Of a DNA stretch of 64,000 nucleotides, positions 48,994 to 58,153 are shown piece by piece. The stretch is taken from the NCBI RefSeq assembly GCF_022437945.1, contig NZ_CP092535.1, positions 310,001 through 374,000 on the forward strand, written 5' to 3'. The position numbers and the translations under genes were made by a program. The notes under the pieces are model-generated. The model searched no databases. It was not told the DNA's origin and saw nothing but the letters and a program-made list of their open reading frames with translations. How positions within the stretch are numbered: the stretch's first letter is position 1; every line of letters begins with the position of its first letter. This DNA is from Nocardioides sp. TF02-7. GTDB lineage: Bacteria > Actinomycetota > Actinomycetes > Propionibacteriales > Nocardioidaceae.

Positions 48994-50280
48994 GCGTACT
49001 CCCTCCGTCGGGCGCCGATGCCCCGCGCCACCGCCACTGCCGCGACGAACCCGAGGGCCAGCGTCAGCAGGCTGCCCGCGAGCGCGAAGCCGCGGCCCGA
49101 TCGCAGGGCCTCGGTCGTCGTTTCGGCCATCTCGCCGACCAGCGCGTCCGAGGCGTCGTCGAACGCCGCGAAGCGCCGGGTCGAGTCGTCCTCGCCGTCC
49201 CCGATGGCGATCTCGCGCGCGAGCAACCACCGGTCCTCGTCGTCGAGGGCCACGATCTCGGCATGGCTCTCGGCGTACGCCGCCCACTCGTCGAGCGTCT
49301 CCTCGGCGGCGCGGTCCTCGACCACAGCGGCGGACTCCCGCCACGGCGCCTCGAACACCTCCCCCGACCCGCGCTTGATGAGTCTGAGGCTCTCGTTGGC
49401 CTTGGCGTCGTTGGCCGCGGTGCGGGCGGCCGCCTGGTCGACCGCCGACCGCAGCTCGTCGCCGAGGAGGTCGTCGTTCTGGTCGCTTCCACGCGCCGCG
49501 GCCGCCGCGCTGACCACGGTCGTGAGGAGGACCACGAGGGCCGCGACGGCGACGCCGACGTTGATCCGCCGCCGGAACTGCCGGGCGAGCACTTGGTTGA
49601 CGCGGACGAGGACCACCAGCGCAGCGATGCCGATCAGGACGAGCCAGACCGGCTGCTGACCGCCCATGGCATCCTCGGCACGCTCCCCGTTGGCCTCGGC
49701 CAGGTTCGCGAGGATCGGGATCGCGTCAGCACGGAGACCCTCACTGGCGAGGTTGAGGTACTCGGCGCCGACCGGGAAACCCTGCCGGTTGTTGACCCGC
49801 GCCTCCGCCACGGCAGTGGCGTAGTCGTTGACCGCGACGTTGAGCGCGGCCAGCGCCTCGCGGTCTGCCGACTGCGCCTCGGCCGCCTCGGCGATGTGCG
49901 CGAAGACGCTCGCGACCGCGGCGTCGTACTCCTCCTGCTGGTCGCCCTCGGCGTTGGCCCCGGCGAGGAATGCGTTGGTCGCGAGTGCGTCGGCGCGGAG
50001 CAGCGACGACTGGATCTCCTGCACCAGAACCAGTTGCTCGGTGTCGTCGGCGGCTCGGCCGTCGGACTGCCACGACCAGAACTGGACGAGGGCGCTGAGC
50101 ACGCCGAACAGCAGGACCGTGGTCATGCCCACGAGCTGGAGCCGGTTGAGCAGCTTGGGCGTGTCGACGCGCTGCGGCGCAGGCTGGCCGCCCGCTGCGG
50201 GTCGGGCGGCGGGCGCGGTGGCCGGCGTCGGGCTCGGCGCCGCCGGTGCGGGGGCTCGGCGCGGTCGCGGACTGGCTCAC
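48990..50280 (-). CDS. glnX: GlnX-like four-helix membrane signalling protein
   Basis: ~429 residues. A proline/alanine-rich cytoplasmic N-terminus (1-45) precedes membrane helices near 51-68, 211-228, 240-262 and 404-424 ([62 protein letters not shown]). Two extracytoplasmic helical loops (70-210 and 262-400) resemble four-helix-bundle sensor domains. Topology and neighbours match GlnX, the partner of GlnH and PknG. One extra base at 50250-50254 splits the N-terminal tail. The GTG start overlaps the AAA gene stop. Confidence 0.87.
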
Positions 50281-51941
50281 GGTTGGGCCTCCTCCCCGGG
50301 AAGGTCGACCAGGCCGGGGTCGGGCGCGTCGGCCGGCGGCACCAGGGTCCCGTCCTCGGCGACCGGGTCGTCCTCCAGGTCGTCCTCCACGTCGTCCTCG
50401 GGGACGACGAGGTCGTCGGGCGACAGGGTGCGCAGCTGCTCCAGCGTCGGCTCGGCGACCTCGCGCAGCCGCCAGGCGTGGTGGCCGATCGCCGCCTCGA
50501 GCAGGTTGCGCACGTAGCGGGCGTTTCCGAACGACGGCCCCCGCTCGACGTCGGCCAGGATCTCCCGGAGCCGCTCGACGACGTCGTCGCCGGCGTCGTA
50601 GTCGGCGCCCTTCGCCATCAGCCCGAAGATCGCGACCAGCTCGTCGTCGGTGTAGTCGTCGAAGTCGATGGTGGTGCGGAACCGGCTCTCGAGGCCGGGG
50701 TTCTCGGAGATGAAGATCGCCATCGGCAGCGGGTAGCCGGCGACGATGACGACGAGGTCGTCGCGCTTGTCCTCCATCTCCTTGACGAGGGTGTCGATCG
50801 CCTCCTTGCCGTACTGGTCGCCGGAGAGCGAGTAGGCCTCGTCGATGAAGAGCACGCCGCCCTCGGCCGACTTCACGACCTCGGCGGTCTTCTGCGCGGT
50901 CTGCCCCAGGTAGCCGGCGACCAGCTCGGACCGGTCGACCTCCACCAGCTGGCCCTTGGAGAGCAGCCCGAGCGCCCGGTAGATCCCCGCGACCAGGCGG
51001 GCGACGGTCGTCTTCCCGGTGCCCGGGTTGCCGTTGAACACCAGGTGCCGGGTGATCGTCGGCGTCTCGAGCCCCTGCGCCTTGCGGAGCCCCTCGATCC
51101 GCAGCACCGCGGCCTGCCGGTGGATCTCCGCCTTGACGTCCTTCAGCCCGATCAGCGCGTCCAGCTCGGCGAGCAGCTCCTCGACCGTCTTCGTCGGCTC
51201 CTCGGGCTCCTGGTCCGCCTGGGCACCCGCCGACCCGTCGGAGACCTCCGGCACCCCCCGCGGCTCACTCGGCTCCGGCACCCGATCCGCCCCGCCGGAG
51301 GTTTGCGACGGGTCGACGCCGGGGGGCGCGTCGTGCAGGGCAGGCGGGAACGACGGCGGCGGGTCGGACACAGGGTCAGTGGCGCCCGAGACATCCCGAA
51401 CCCCGCCCTGCAGCGCCGCCAGCTGCCGCCGCACCTGGTCGCCCATCCGCCGCACCTGCTCGAGCATCTCGTCTCCCACGCCGGCGACCGGCTCGCGCGC
51501 GGGCAGGTCGAACGCCCCCGGCGTGGCGGAGGTCGGGACGGGCGCCTCACCCAGCTGTGCCGCGGTGGCCATGGTGGCGTTGCCGATGGCCTGCGGGTCG
51601 GGCTGGCCGAGGAGGGTCGCGGCGAGCGCGACCTCGCCGAGGGCCTGGGCGTACGCCGGGGCGTGGCCGGAGCGCTCCAGCGAGAGCTGGGCCATCACCG
51701 GGGTGGGCCCGGCGCGGAACCGGCCGCCGCGGGACGCGGCGTCGAAGAACGCCTCGGCCCCGCCGCCGTTGCCGGTCTGCTCGCCCCACGCGACGAACGC
51801 GCCCTTGTTGGGCCGCGCGACGGTCGCGGCGAGCGCCTCGCCCTCGGCCCGGGCGGCGGCCTCGTCGGCGCCGGCGGCCCGCGCCGCGGCGACCAGCTGG
51901 TCGAGCGCGGCGGCGAGGTCCGTCGTACTGCTCGTGCTCAC
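50277..51941 (-). CDS. CbxX/CfxQ-type AAA+ ATPase (SpoVK/EccA-like)
   Basis: 554 residues. The N-terminal ~260 residues are a helical/proline-rich region; the AAA module follows: Walker [19 protein letters not shown], Walker [16 protein letters not shown], sensor region [14 protein letters not shown] and arginine finger [14 protein letters not shown], ending in an acidic tail ([11 protein letters not shown]). Homologous to the C-terminal ATPase of type VII secretion EccA and to CfxQ rubisco activase, but no ESX genes are nearby. It probably remodels a partner such as the vWA protein. GTG 51941 overlaps the upstream stop (GTGA). Intact. Confidence 0.9.
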   Translation of the reverse strand: MSTSSTTDLAAALDQLVAAARAAGADEAAARAEGEALAATVARPNKGAFVAWGEQTGNGGGAEAFFDAASRGGRFRAGPTPVMAQLSLERSGHAPAYAQALGEVALAATLLGQPDPQAIGNATMATAAQLGEAPVPTSATPGAFDLPAREPVAGVGDEMLEQVRRMGDQVRRQLAALQGGVRDVSGATDPVSDPPPSFPPALHDAPPGVDPSQTSGGADRVPEPSEPRGVPEVSDGSAGAQADQEPEEPTKTVEELLAELDALIGLKDVKAEIHRQAAVLRIEGLRKAQGLETPTITRHLVFNGNPGTGKTTVARLVAGIYRALGLLSKGQLVEVDRSELVAGYLGQTAQKTAEVVKSAEGGVLFIDEAYSLSGDQYGKEAIDTLVKEMEDKRDDLVVIVAGYPLPMAIFISENPGLESRFRTTIDFDDYTDDELVAIFGLMAKGADYDAGDDVVERLREILADVERGPSFGNARYVRNLLEAAIGHHAWRLREVAEPTLEQLRTLSPDDLVVPEDDVEDDLEDDPVAEDGTLVPPADAPDPGLVDLPGEEAQP

Positions 51942-52456
51942 GAGCCCCCAGGGACAGGTCGTGGCCACCCGGCGGGTGGCCGAACTTGGTGTCGAGGAAC
52001 TGCCCGTGCGCGATCAGCTCCTGGGCGTCGGCGCGGTTGGCGGCGTCGAAGATCTTGTCCATCGTCACCGCGAGCAGCTCGAGCTGCTCGATGAGCAGCA
52101 TCAGCGAGGTCTTGCCGCCCTCCACCGGGCGCGTGTCCGCCCACTCGCGGGGCAGCCGGAGGTAGCCACCGACGGCCTCGGGGAGGTAGTCGGTGGCGGT
52201 GGCGACGACGCTGTAGCTCTCCCTGGCTGCCGAGGCCGAGGTTGCGGATCCGCGGCAACGTCTGGTGGATGGTGCGAGCGATGCGGACCACCCGCGAGAC
52301 CACCACCGGGGGCGCGTTGCCCTCGCGCAGCATCGCGTTGACGCGGTTGAGGGCGGCGAGGATGTCCTGCTCGGTCGGCGGCCCCGGCGCGGGCGCGACA
52401 TCAGGCCCGTCGTCGCCGCCCCCCACCGTCCGCTTCCACCACGACTTGAGGCCCAC
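51938..52456 (-). CDS. Uncharacterised 172-aa protein between telA and AAA ATPase
   Basis: Begins [20 protein letters not shown], then [59 protein letters not shown] and [20 protein letters not shown]; it ends [15 protein letters not shown]. Mostly helical and soluble; no domain recognised. Two run errors: one extra base near 52221-52223 and one missing in CCCCC 51945-51949. With both fixed its stop overlaps the AAA gene start, as is usual in this operon. GTG start seven bases after the telA stop. Confidence 0.72.
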   Translation of the reverse strand: MGLKSWWKRTVGGGDDGPDVAPAPGPPTEQDILAALNRVNAMLREGNAPPVVVSRVVRIARTIHQTLPRIRNLGLGSQGELQRRRHRHRLPPRGRRWLPPAAPRVGGHAPGGGRQDLADAAHRAARAARGDDGQDLRRRQPRRRPGADRARAVPRHQVRPPAGWPRPVPGGS

Positions 52457-52463
52457 TCGTGCC

Positions 52464-53684
52464 TCAGCCGATGTCGAGCGTGCCGGCGGCGTTGCGCTGG
52501 TCGTGCCGCTGGACGCGGTCGAGGTAGGTCTTGGACTTCTCGACCTCGGTCTCGAGGACACCGATCGTCGTGGCCATCGAGTCGAGGGCCTTGAGCTTGA
52601 ACTCGTCGATGGAGTCCATGGTCTGGTAGATGTTGCTGAACGCCGCCTGCAGCTGCTCCATCCCGATCGTCGACGACGCCGCCTGCTCCTGGATCCGCGC
52701 GGAGTTGTCGCGGAGCATCTCCGACGTCTTCTGGATCATGTTCGACGTCGTCGTGTTGAGCGCGGTGATCTGGTCGAGCACGAGCTTCTGGTTGCTCAGC
52801 GCCTGCGCCACGATGACGGCGGTGCGCAGGGCGGAGATCGTGGTGGTCGTCGCTCGGTCGACGCCCTTGATGAGCTCGATGTTGTTCTTGATGATGATGT
52901 CGATCGCCAGGTAGGCCTGGATCGACACCGCCAGCTGGGTGAGCAGGTCCTGGTGCTTCTGCCGGACGTAGAACAGCACGTCCTGGCTCAGCGTCTTGGC
53001 CTGCTCGGGGTCGCTGAGCTCGAGCTCGGCGATCCTGGCGGAGAGCTTGGCGTCGAGCCGCTCGGCGACGTAGACGTACTGGTTGAGCCGTCCCATCACC
53101 GCCCACAGGTTCGACTTCTCGAGGTTGAGCGCGACGTTGTCCTTCTGCAGCTCGTCCTGGCCGTTGCGCAGGGAGTGCAGGATGCCGTTGAGCTGGCTCT
53201 GGGCGCTCTGGTACTTGCGGAAGTAGTCCTCGATCTTGTCGTTGAACGGGAGCATGTTCCAGAACCGCTTGGTGCCCTTGGCCTGGCTCGGGTCGAGGTC
53301 CTCGACCGTGCGGCGCAGCTGGAGCAGGGTCTTGCCGACCGTGGACCCCTCGGAGATGCCGCCCTCCTTGAGGGCGGTGACCGGCTTGTCGAGCATCCGG
53401 TTGGACGTCTCGGCGGCCTTCCGGATGTCGGCGTCGCCCATCGTGCGGACGTTCTCCGCCGTCTTGGCGAACTCCGGCGAGCCCACCGCGGTGCTGTCGA
53501 GGGAGGCGAGGAAGCTGTCGACCTTCGCGTCGAGCTCGGGCACCTGCTCCGGCTGGACCTGGGGCGCCATCTTGGGCGCCTGCGTCTCGGCGACCGGCTT
53601 CGGCGGCTCGGGCGCGGTCAGCGTGAGCACGGGCTCGGGCGGGGCGAGGGGGGCCGGCTGACCGGCGGAGCCATCGGTGGTCAT
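52464..53684 (-). CDS. telA: TelA/KlaA-family toxic-anion-resistance-type protein
   Basis: 406 residues; first gene of the operon. A proline-rich N-terminus (1-50) precedes the TelA helical domain: NRMLDKPVTALKEGG, LLQLRRTVEDLDPS, RFWNMLPFNDKIEDYFRKYQ, LNQYVYVAERLDAKLSARIA, DVLFYVRQKHQDLLTQLAVS, KNNIELIKGVDRATTTTISA and MIQKTSEMLRDNSARIQEQA. TelA proteins were found on tellurite-resistance plasmids but are widely chromosomal and linked to envelope stress. Soluble and highly helical. ATG 53684 preferred to an in-frame ATG at 53702. Intact. Confidence 0.92.
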   Translation of the reverse strand: MTTDGSAGQPAPLAPPEPVLTLTAPEPPKPVAETQAPKMAPQVQPEQVPELDAKVDSFLASLDSTAVGSPEFAKTAENVRTMGDADIRKAAETSNRMLDKPVTALKEGGISEGSTVGKTLLQLRRTVEDLDPSQAKGTKRFWNMLPFNDKIEDYFRKYQSAQSQLNGILHSLRNGQDELQKDNVALNLEKSNLWAVMGRLNQYVYVAERLDAKLSARIAELELSDPEQAKTLSQDVLFYVRQKHQDLLTQLAVSIQAYLAIDIIIKNNIELIKGVDRATTTTISALRTAVIVAQALSNQKLVLDQITALNTTTSNMIQKTSEMLRDNSARIQEQAASSTIGMEQLQAAFSNIYQTMDSIDEFKLKALDSMATTIGVLETEVEKSKTYLDRVQRHDQRNAAGTLDIG

Positions 53685-53776
53685 GGCCCCGAGACTATCC
53701 ACTCAGCAGCGGCCGCATGCACGGTCGGCGGTGCAAATCAGGGGAAGGCTCAGGGAGATCCACGACGTCGGGCCGC

Positions 53777-53941
53777 TCACTGCCGCATCCCGCGGTCCGG
53801 TGGCGGCAGGAACGCCGGGTCGACGTACCGCGAGCGCGGTGGCCGGGAGGGCCGGTCGTCGCGGACCTCGCGCGCCACGCCGACGGCCGCAGCGACGACG
53901 ACCAGCACGACGAGGCCGACCAGCACGAACGCCGCGGTCAT
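53777..53941 (-). CDS. 54-aa single-pass membrane protein
   Basis: MTAAFVLVGLVVLVVVAAAV forms one membrane helix at the N-terminus; a basic tail REVRDDRPSRPPRSRYVDP follows. Its ATG overlaps the yczE stop (ATGA), so it is translated with that gene. No family recognised. Too small for most gene callers but well supported by the overlap and composition. Confidence 0.65.
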   Translation of the reverse strand: MTAAFVLVGLVVLVVVAAAVGVAREVRDDRPSRPPRSRYVDPAFLPPPDRGMRQ

Positions 53942-54619
53942 GGCGCGTCCACGGGTGTGGGCGGCTCCAGGTCGACGAGGAACCACGGGAGCGCGAGCTG
54001 GGTGAGCGGACCGATCGCGAGGGCGTAGAGCACGGTGCCGATGCCGAGGACCCCGCCGAGCACCAGGCCGACGAGGACGACGCCCACCTCGATCGCCGTA
54101 CGGACCAGGCGCAGCGACAGCCCGGTGCGCCGGTGCAGACCGGTCATCAACCCGTCCCGCGGCCCCCGGCCGAGCTGGGCGCCGATGTACATCCCGGTCG
54201 CGAGGCCGCACAGCAGCACGCCCCCGACCATCAGCGCGACCCGCGCCGCCATCGCCGTCGGCTCGTCGAGCAGCCAGAGAGTGGCGTCGGCGGAGAGCCC
54301 GACCAGGACCGCGTTGCCGATGGTGCCGAGACCGGGCACCTCGCGGAGCGGGATCCAGAGGAGGAGCACCACGAAGCTCATCAGGACGACCGCCTGGCCG
54401 AGCGTGATCGGCACGTGCCGGATCAGGCCGGAGTGCAGGACGTCCCAGGGGGGCGAGGCCGATGTCGCCGCGCACCATCATGCCGAGGCTGACGCCGTAG
54501 AGGACGAGGCCGAGGGTCAGCTGCGGCAGTCGCCGTCCGAGCCGTCCGGCGCGGAGCTGGGCCACCGGGCCCAGGTCGGCGAGGACGGCGGGGCGGGCGG
54601 CGGCGGGAGCGGTGGTCAC
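53938..54619 (-). CDS. yczE: YczE/YitT-like membrane protein
   Basis: ~226-residue inner-membrane protein with about five helices: LTLGLVLYGVSLGMMVRGDI, LGQAVVLMSFVVLLLWIPL, ALMVGGVLLCGLATGMYIG and VGVVLVGLVLGGVLGIGTVL. The motif GAQLGRGPRDGLMTGLHRRT is typical of the YczE/BSU family. YczE genes often lie divergent from MocR-type PLP regulators, as here. Function unknown. One extra base in GGGGGG 54448-54453 breaks the frame (GLAP joined to WDVLHSGLIRHVP). GTG start. Confidence 0.85.
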
Positions 54620-54637
54620 GGTGCAAGCCTGCTCCGG

Positions 54638-54662
54638 ATTGGACTGTCGATGAAGAGCCAAT
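54638..54662. promoter_or_regulatory. Likely MocR operator between yczE and mocR
   Basis: In the 61-base divergent gap, ATTGG (54638-54642) is inverted as CCAAT (54658-54662). TGGACTG (54640-54646) is also repeated inverted as CAGTCCA inside the mocR start (54687-54693). Paired repeats of this kind are usual for MocR self-regulation. Confidence 0.5.
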
Positions 54663-54680
54663 CGTGATCTACTGGCCTGC

Positions 54681-56133
54681 ATGGAGCAGTCCATTTCCGC
54701 TGCCCGGGTCGCGACGCTCGTCGGCGACTTCGACCGGTCGCCGGCGTACGCCGGCCTCGCCGCCGCGCTGCGCGAGCTGATCGGCGACGGCCGCATCGGC
54801 TACGGCACCCGGCTGCCGAGCGAGCGCGACCTCACCACCGCCCTCGGGGTCTCACGGACGACGGTCACCCGGGCGTACGCCCAGCTGCGGGAGACGGCGT
54901 ACGCCGAGGCGCGGCAGGGGTCCGGGACGTTCACCCGGCTGCCCGGCGGGCCCACCCGCGCCCACGACCGGGCGCTGTGGCCGAGCGACGTGCGGGGCGG
55001 CGTGATCGACCTGGTGTGCGCGGCGGCCACGGCGCCGCCGGGCGTGGCGGCGGCCTACGCCGAGGCCGCGGCCGAGCTGCCCGCCTACCTCGGCAGCCAC
55101 GGCTACTACCCCGCGGGCCACCCCGAGCTGCAGGCCGCGATCGCCGCGACGTACGACGCCCGGGGACTGCCGACGCGCCCCGAGCAGGTGATCGTCACCG
55201 CGGGCGCCCTGGCGGCGACCGCGGTGGTCGGCGCGGCGCTCGCCGGGCCGCGGGAGCGGGTGCTCGTTGAGTCGCCGACCTACCCCAACGCCGTCCAGGC
55301 CCTCCGCACCGGCGGCGGCCGGCTCGTGACGATCGCGCTCGACGGGGAGGGCTGGGACCTCGAGGCGGTCGCCGGCGTGGTGGCGCGCCGCAGGCCGCGG
55401 CTGGTGCACGTGATGCCCGACTTCCACAACCCGACCGGCCTGGTGATGCCGGCCGAGCAGCGGGCGTCGTACGCGCGGCTGCTGGCCGACCACGGCGCGG
55501 TGCCGGTCGTCGACGAGGCCCACCACCTGCTCCGGCTCGACGGCGGCGCCGACGAGCGACCTTTCGGCGTCCATGCCAAGGACGCCGTCACCGTCGGCAG
55601 CGCCAGCAAGAGCGTGTGGGGCGGGCTGCGGCTCGGCTGGATCCGGTCGCCGCTCCCCCTCGTCGACCGCCTGACCCGGGCGCGGGTGGGGCTCGACCTC
55701 GGCGCTCCGGTGCTCGAGCAGCTGGTGCTGACCCGGCTGCTGCGCGACGGGATCGAGCCGCTGCTCGCGGCCCACCGGCAGCGGCTGGTCGAGCAGCGCG
55801 ACGTGCTCGTCGCCGCTCTGCGCCGCGACCTGCCCGACTGGACGTTCCGGGTGCCCGCCGGGGGGATGGCCCTGTGGTGCCGGCTCCCCCCACGCCGGCG
55901 CGGTCGCGCTCTCGGTGGAGGCCGAGCGGCACGGGGTCCTGCTGCCGCCCGGCCCGGCGTTCGCCCCCGAGGGCGGCCTCGACCACTACGTCCGGATCCC
56001 CTACACCCATCCCGCGGCCGACCTCGAGGAGGCAGTCCGCCGGGTCGCCGCCGCATGGCAGGCCCTCGAGGACCGCGGCGCCCCCGGCCTCACCACCGAC
56101 CGCCCCCGCCGGGGCAGCGTGCTCGTCGCCTGA
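54681..56133 (+). CDS. MocR-type (GntR winged helix + aminotransferase) regulator
   Basis: ~483 residues. The GntR winged helix is at ~20-85: AALRELIGDGRIGYGTRLPS then ALGVSRTTVTRAYAQLRETA. A fold-type I aminotransferase domain follows: GSHGYYPAGHPELQAAIA, VLVESPTYPNAVQALRTGG, MPDFHNPTGLVMP, VPVVDEAHHLLRL and the PLP lysine in TVGSASKSVWGGLRLGWI. It probably senses PLP or an amino acid and controls the divergent yczE operon. One extra base in CCCCCC 55886-55891 splits the last ~85 residues. Stop 56131-56133, directly before the repeat array. Confidence 0.9.
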
Positions 56134-56136
56134 CCC

Positions 56137-56413
56137 GTCGAATCGGGTGTTGTGGTGGGTTGAATCGGGTGTTGTGGCGCGTCGAATCGGGTGTTGTGGT
56201 TGGTCGAATCGGGTGTTGTGGCGCGCCGAGTCCGGTGTCGTGGCGTGTTGGTCAGGTTCCGTCACCACGAGGCCCGATTCAAGGAACCACGAGGCCGGAT
56301 TCAACACACCACGAGGCCCGATTCGCCAACCACGAGGCCGGATTCAACACACCACGAGGCCCGATTCGACCAACCACGAGGCCCGATTCAACACACCACG
56401 AGGCCCGATTCGA
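56137..56413. repeat. Inverted array of 22-nt GTCGAATCGGG units
   Basis: Five direct units of exactly 22 nt start at 56137, 56159, 56181, 56203 and 56225: GTCGAATCGGGTGTTGTGG plus three variable bases, the fifth more diverged. After ~17 bases of spacer, seven units run the other way from 56264, period 21-22, with core CCACGAGGCCCGATTC. Read in the same sense the two arms share GTCGAATCGGG and a GTGG end but differ in the middle (TGTT versus CCTC). There are no unique spacers. The array fills the convergent gap between mocR and serA. Confidence 0.92.
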
Positions 56414-56430
56414 CGCCGCGGCGCGGGGGT

Positions 56431-58020
56431 TCAGACCAGGTCGACGGCGCGGATCGTGGTGGCGTCGATGGCGGTCTCGATCTCGGCGAGGGTCTCCGCG
56501 GCGATGGCGGAGTCGACCGAGAGCGCGACGAGGGCCTGGCCGCCCTTGGTGTCGCGCGAGACCTGCATGCCGGCGATGTTGACGCCGGCGTCGCCGAGCA
56601 CCCGGCCGACGGTGCCGACCATGCCCGGGCGGTCGACGTAGGTGAAGAACGCCAGGTGGTCGGTGGGCTCGATGTCGATGTCGTAGCCGTTGACCTCGAC
56701 CAGCCGCTCGCGCTGGTGGATCCCGACGAGCGTGCCGCTGACCGACACCTGCGAGCCGTCGGCGAGGGTGCCGCGCAGCGTGATGACGTTGCGGTGGTCG
56801 GGGCTGTCGGCGTCGGTCACCAGGCGTACGGCGGTGCCGCGCTCGGCAGCCAGGAGCGGCGCGTTGACGTAGGACACCTGGTCCTCGACCACGCTGCTGA
56901 AGACACCCTTGAGGGCCGCGAGCTCGAGCACCTTGACGTCGTGCTCGGTGATCTCGCCGCGCACCTCGACGTCGAGCTGCTGGGCCACCTCGCCGGCGAC
57001 ACCGGTGAACACCTGGCCGAGCTTCTCGGTGAGCGGGATGCCGGGCCGCACGTCCTCGGCGATCACGCCGCCCTGGACGTTGACGGCGTCGGGCACCAGC
57101 TCGCCCGACAGCGCGAGCCGCACCGACCGGGCCACCGCGATGCCGGCCTTCTCCTGCGCCTCGTCGGTCGAGGCGCCGAGGTGCGGCGTGGCGACGACGT
57201 TCTCCAGCTCGAACAGCGGGCTGTCGGTGCACGGCTCCTTGGCGAACACGTCGAGGCCGGCCGCCGCGATCCGCCCGGTCTTGAGCGCGTCGTAGAGCGC
57301 CGCCTCGTCGACGATGCCGCCGCGCGCGGCGTTGACCAGCACCAGCGACGGCTTGGCCTTCGCCAGCTCCTCGGCCCCGATCAGGCCGATCGTCTCCGGC
57401 GTCTTGGGCAGGTGCACCGACATGAAGTCGGCCTCGGCGAGCAGCGTGTCGAGGTCGACCAGCCGGACGCCCATCTGGGCGGCACGACCCGCCTGCACGT
57501 AGGGGTCGTAGGCGATGACGTTCATGCCGAAGGCGCTGAGCCGCTGCGCGACGAGGACGCCGATCCGGCCGAGGCCGACGATGCCGACGGTCTTCTCGTA
57601 GAGCTCGATGCCGGTGTACTTCGACCGCTTCCACTCGCCGTTCTTGAGCGCGGCGTGCGCCGGCGAGACGTTGCGGGCGGCGGCGAGCATCAGCGCGACG
57701 GCCAGCTCGGCGGCCGACACGATGTTGGAGGTCGGAGCGTTGACGACCATCACGCCGGCCTGGGTCGCGGCCTTCACGTCGACGTTGTCGAGGCCGACCC
57801 CGGCGCGCGCGACCACCTTGAGCCGCTGCGCGTCGCCCAGCGCCTCGGCGTCGACCTTGGTCGCGGACCGGACGAGGATCGCATCCACGTCGGCGATCGC
57901 CGGCAGCAGCTCGCCGCGGTCGGCGCCGTTGCAGTGCCGGATCTCGAAGTCGGGCCCGAGCGCCTCGACGGTGGCGGGGCTGAGCTCTTCGGCGATGAGG
58001 ACGACGGGACGGTCAGTCAC
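56431..58020 (-). CDS. serA: D-3-phosphoglycerate dehydrogenase
   Basis: First step of serine synthesis. 529 residues, the long actinobacterial form. Catalytic part: LKVVARAGVGLDNVDVKAAT, NAD motif VGIVGLGRIGVLVAQRL, LVNAARGGIVDEAAL and VATPHLGASTDEAQE with the catalytic His. Then an intervening ASB-type domain (~320-450) and a C-terminal ACT domain (FFTYVDRPGMVGTVGRVLGD) for serine feedback. GTG start. Intact; divergent from the GNAT gene. Confidence 0.97.
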   Translation of the reverse strand: MTDRPVVLIAEELSPATVEALGPDFEIRHCNGADRGELLPAIADVDAILVRSATKVDAEALGDAQRLKVVARAGVGLDNVDVKAATQAGVMVVNAPTSNIVSAAELAVALMLAAARNVSPAHAALKNGEWKRSKYTGIELYEKTVGIVGLGRIGVLVAQRLSAFGMNVIAYDPYVQAGRAAQMGVRLVDLDTLLAEADFMSVHLPKTPETIGLIGAEELAKAKPSLVLVNAARGGIVDEAALYDALKTGRIAAAGLDVFAKEPCTDSPLFELENVVATPHLGASTDEAQEKAGIAVARSVRLALSGELVPDAVNVQGGVIAEDVRPGIPLTEKLGQVFTGVAGEVAQQLDVEVRGEITEHDVKVLELAALKGVFSSVVEDQVSYVNAPLLAAERGTAVRLVTDADSPDHRNVITLRGTLADGSQVSVSGTLVGIHQRERLVEVNGYDIDIEPTDHLAFFTYVDRPGMVGTVGRVLGDAGVNIAGMQVSRDTKGGQALVALSVDSAIAAETLAEIETAIDATTIRAVDLV

Positions 58021-58153
58021 AGCGATGATCCTTCACGAGGGTTCGTGCGGGTGAGAGGTGCACGACGCTGTGCGTGGCCCTCACCGTACTAGACCCGGCC
58101 GCGTGTTACGAACTTGTGTCACGGCTCGGCGGTCGGGCGGCATGCTGGTCACC

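Noticed and set aside
50277..51941. Type VII secretion locus, suggested by an EccA-like ATPase
   Set aside because: No EccB-E, EsxA/B or mycosin gene is near. The N-terminal half is not the TPR domain of EccA, and the neighbours are signalling genes.
48966..52094. Long open frame (over 1000 codons) on the plus strand, and similar ones at 45330-47939, 41450-44362 and 4364-6682
   Set aside because: They lie opposite well-identified genes, are made of low-complexity Arg/Gly/Ala/Val/Leu text and have no domain. Long antisense frames are expected at this GC content.
56137..56413. CRISPR array
   Set aside because: Units are 22 nt head to tail with no unique spacers, occur in both directions, and no cas genes are present.
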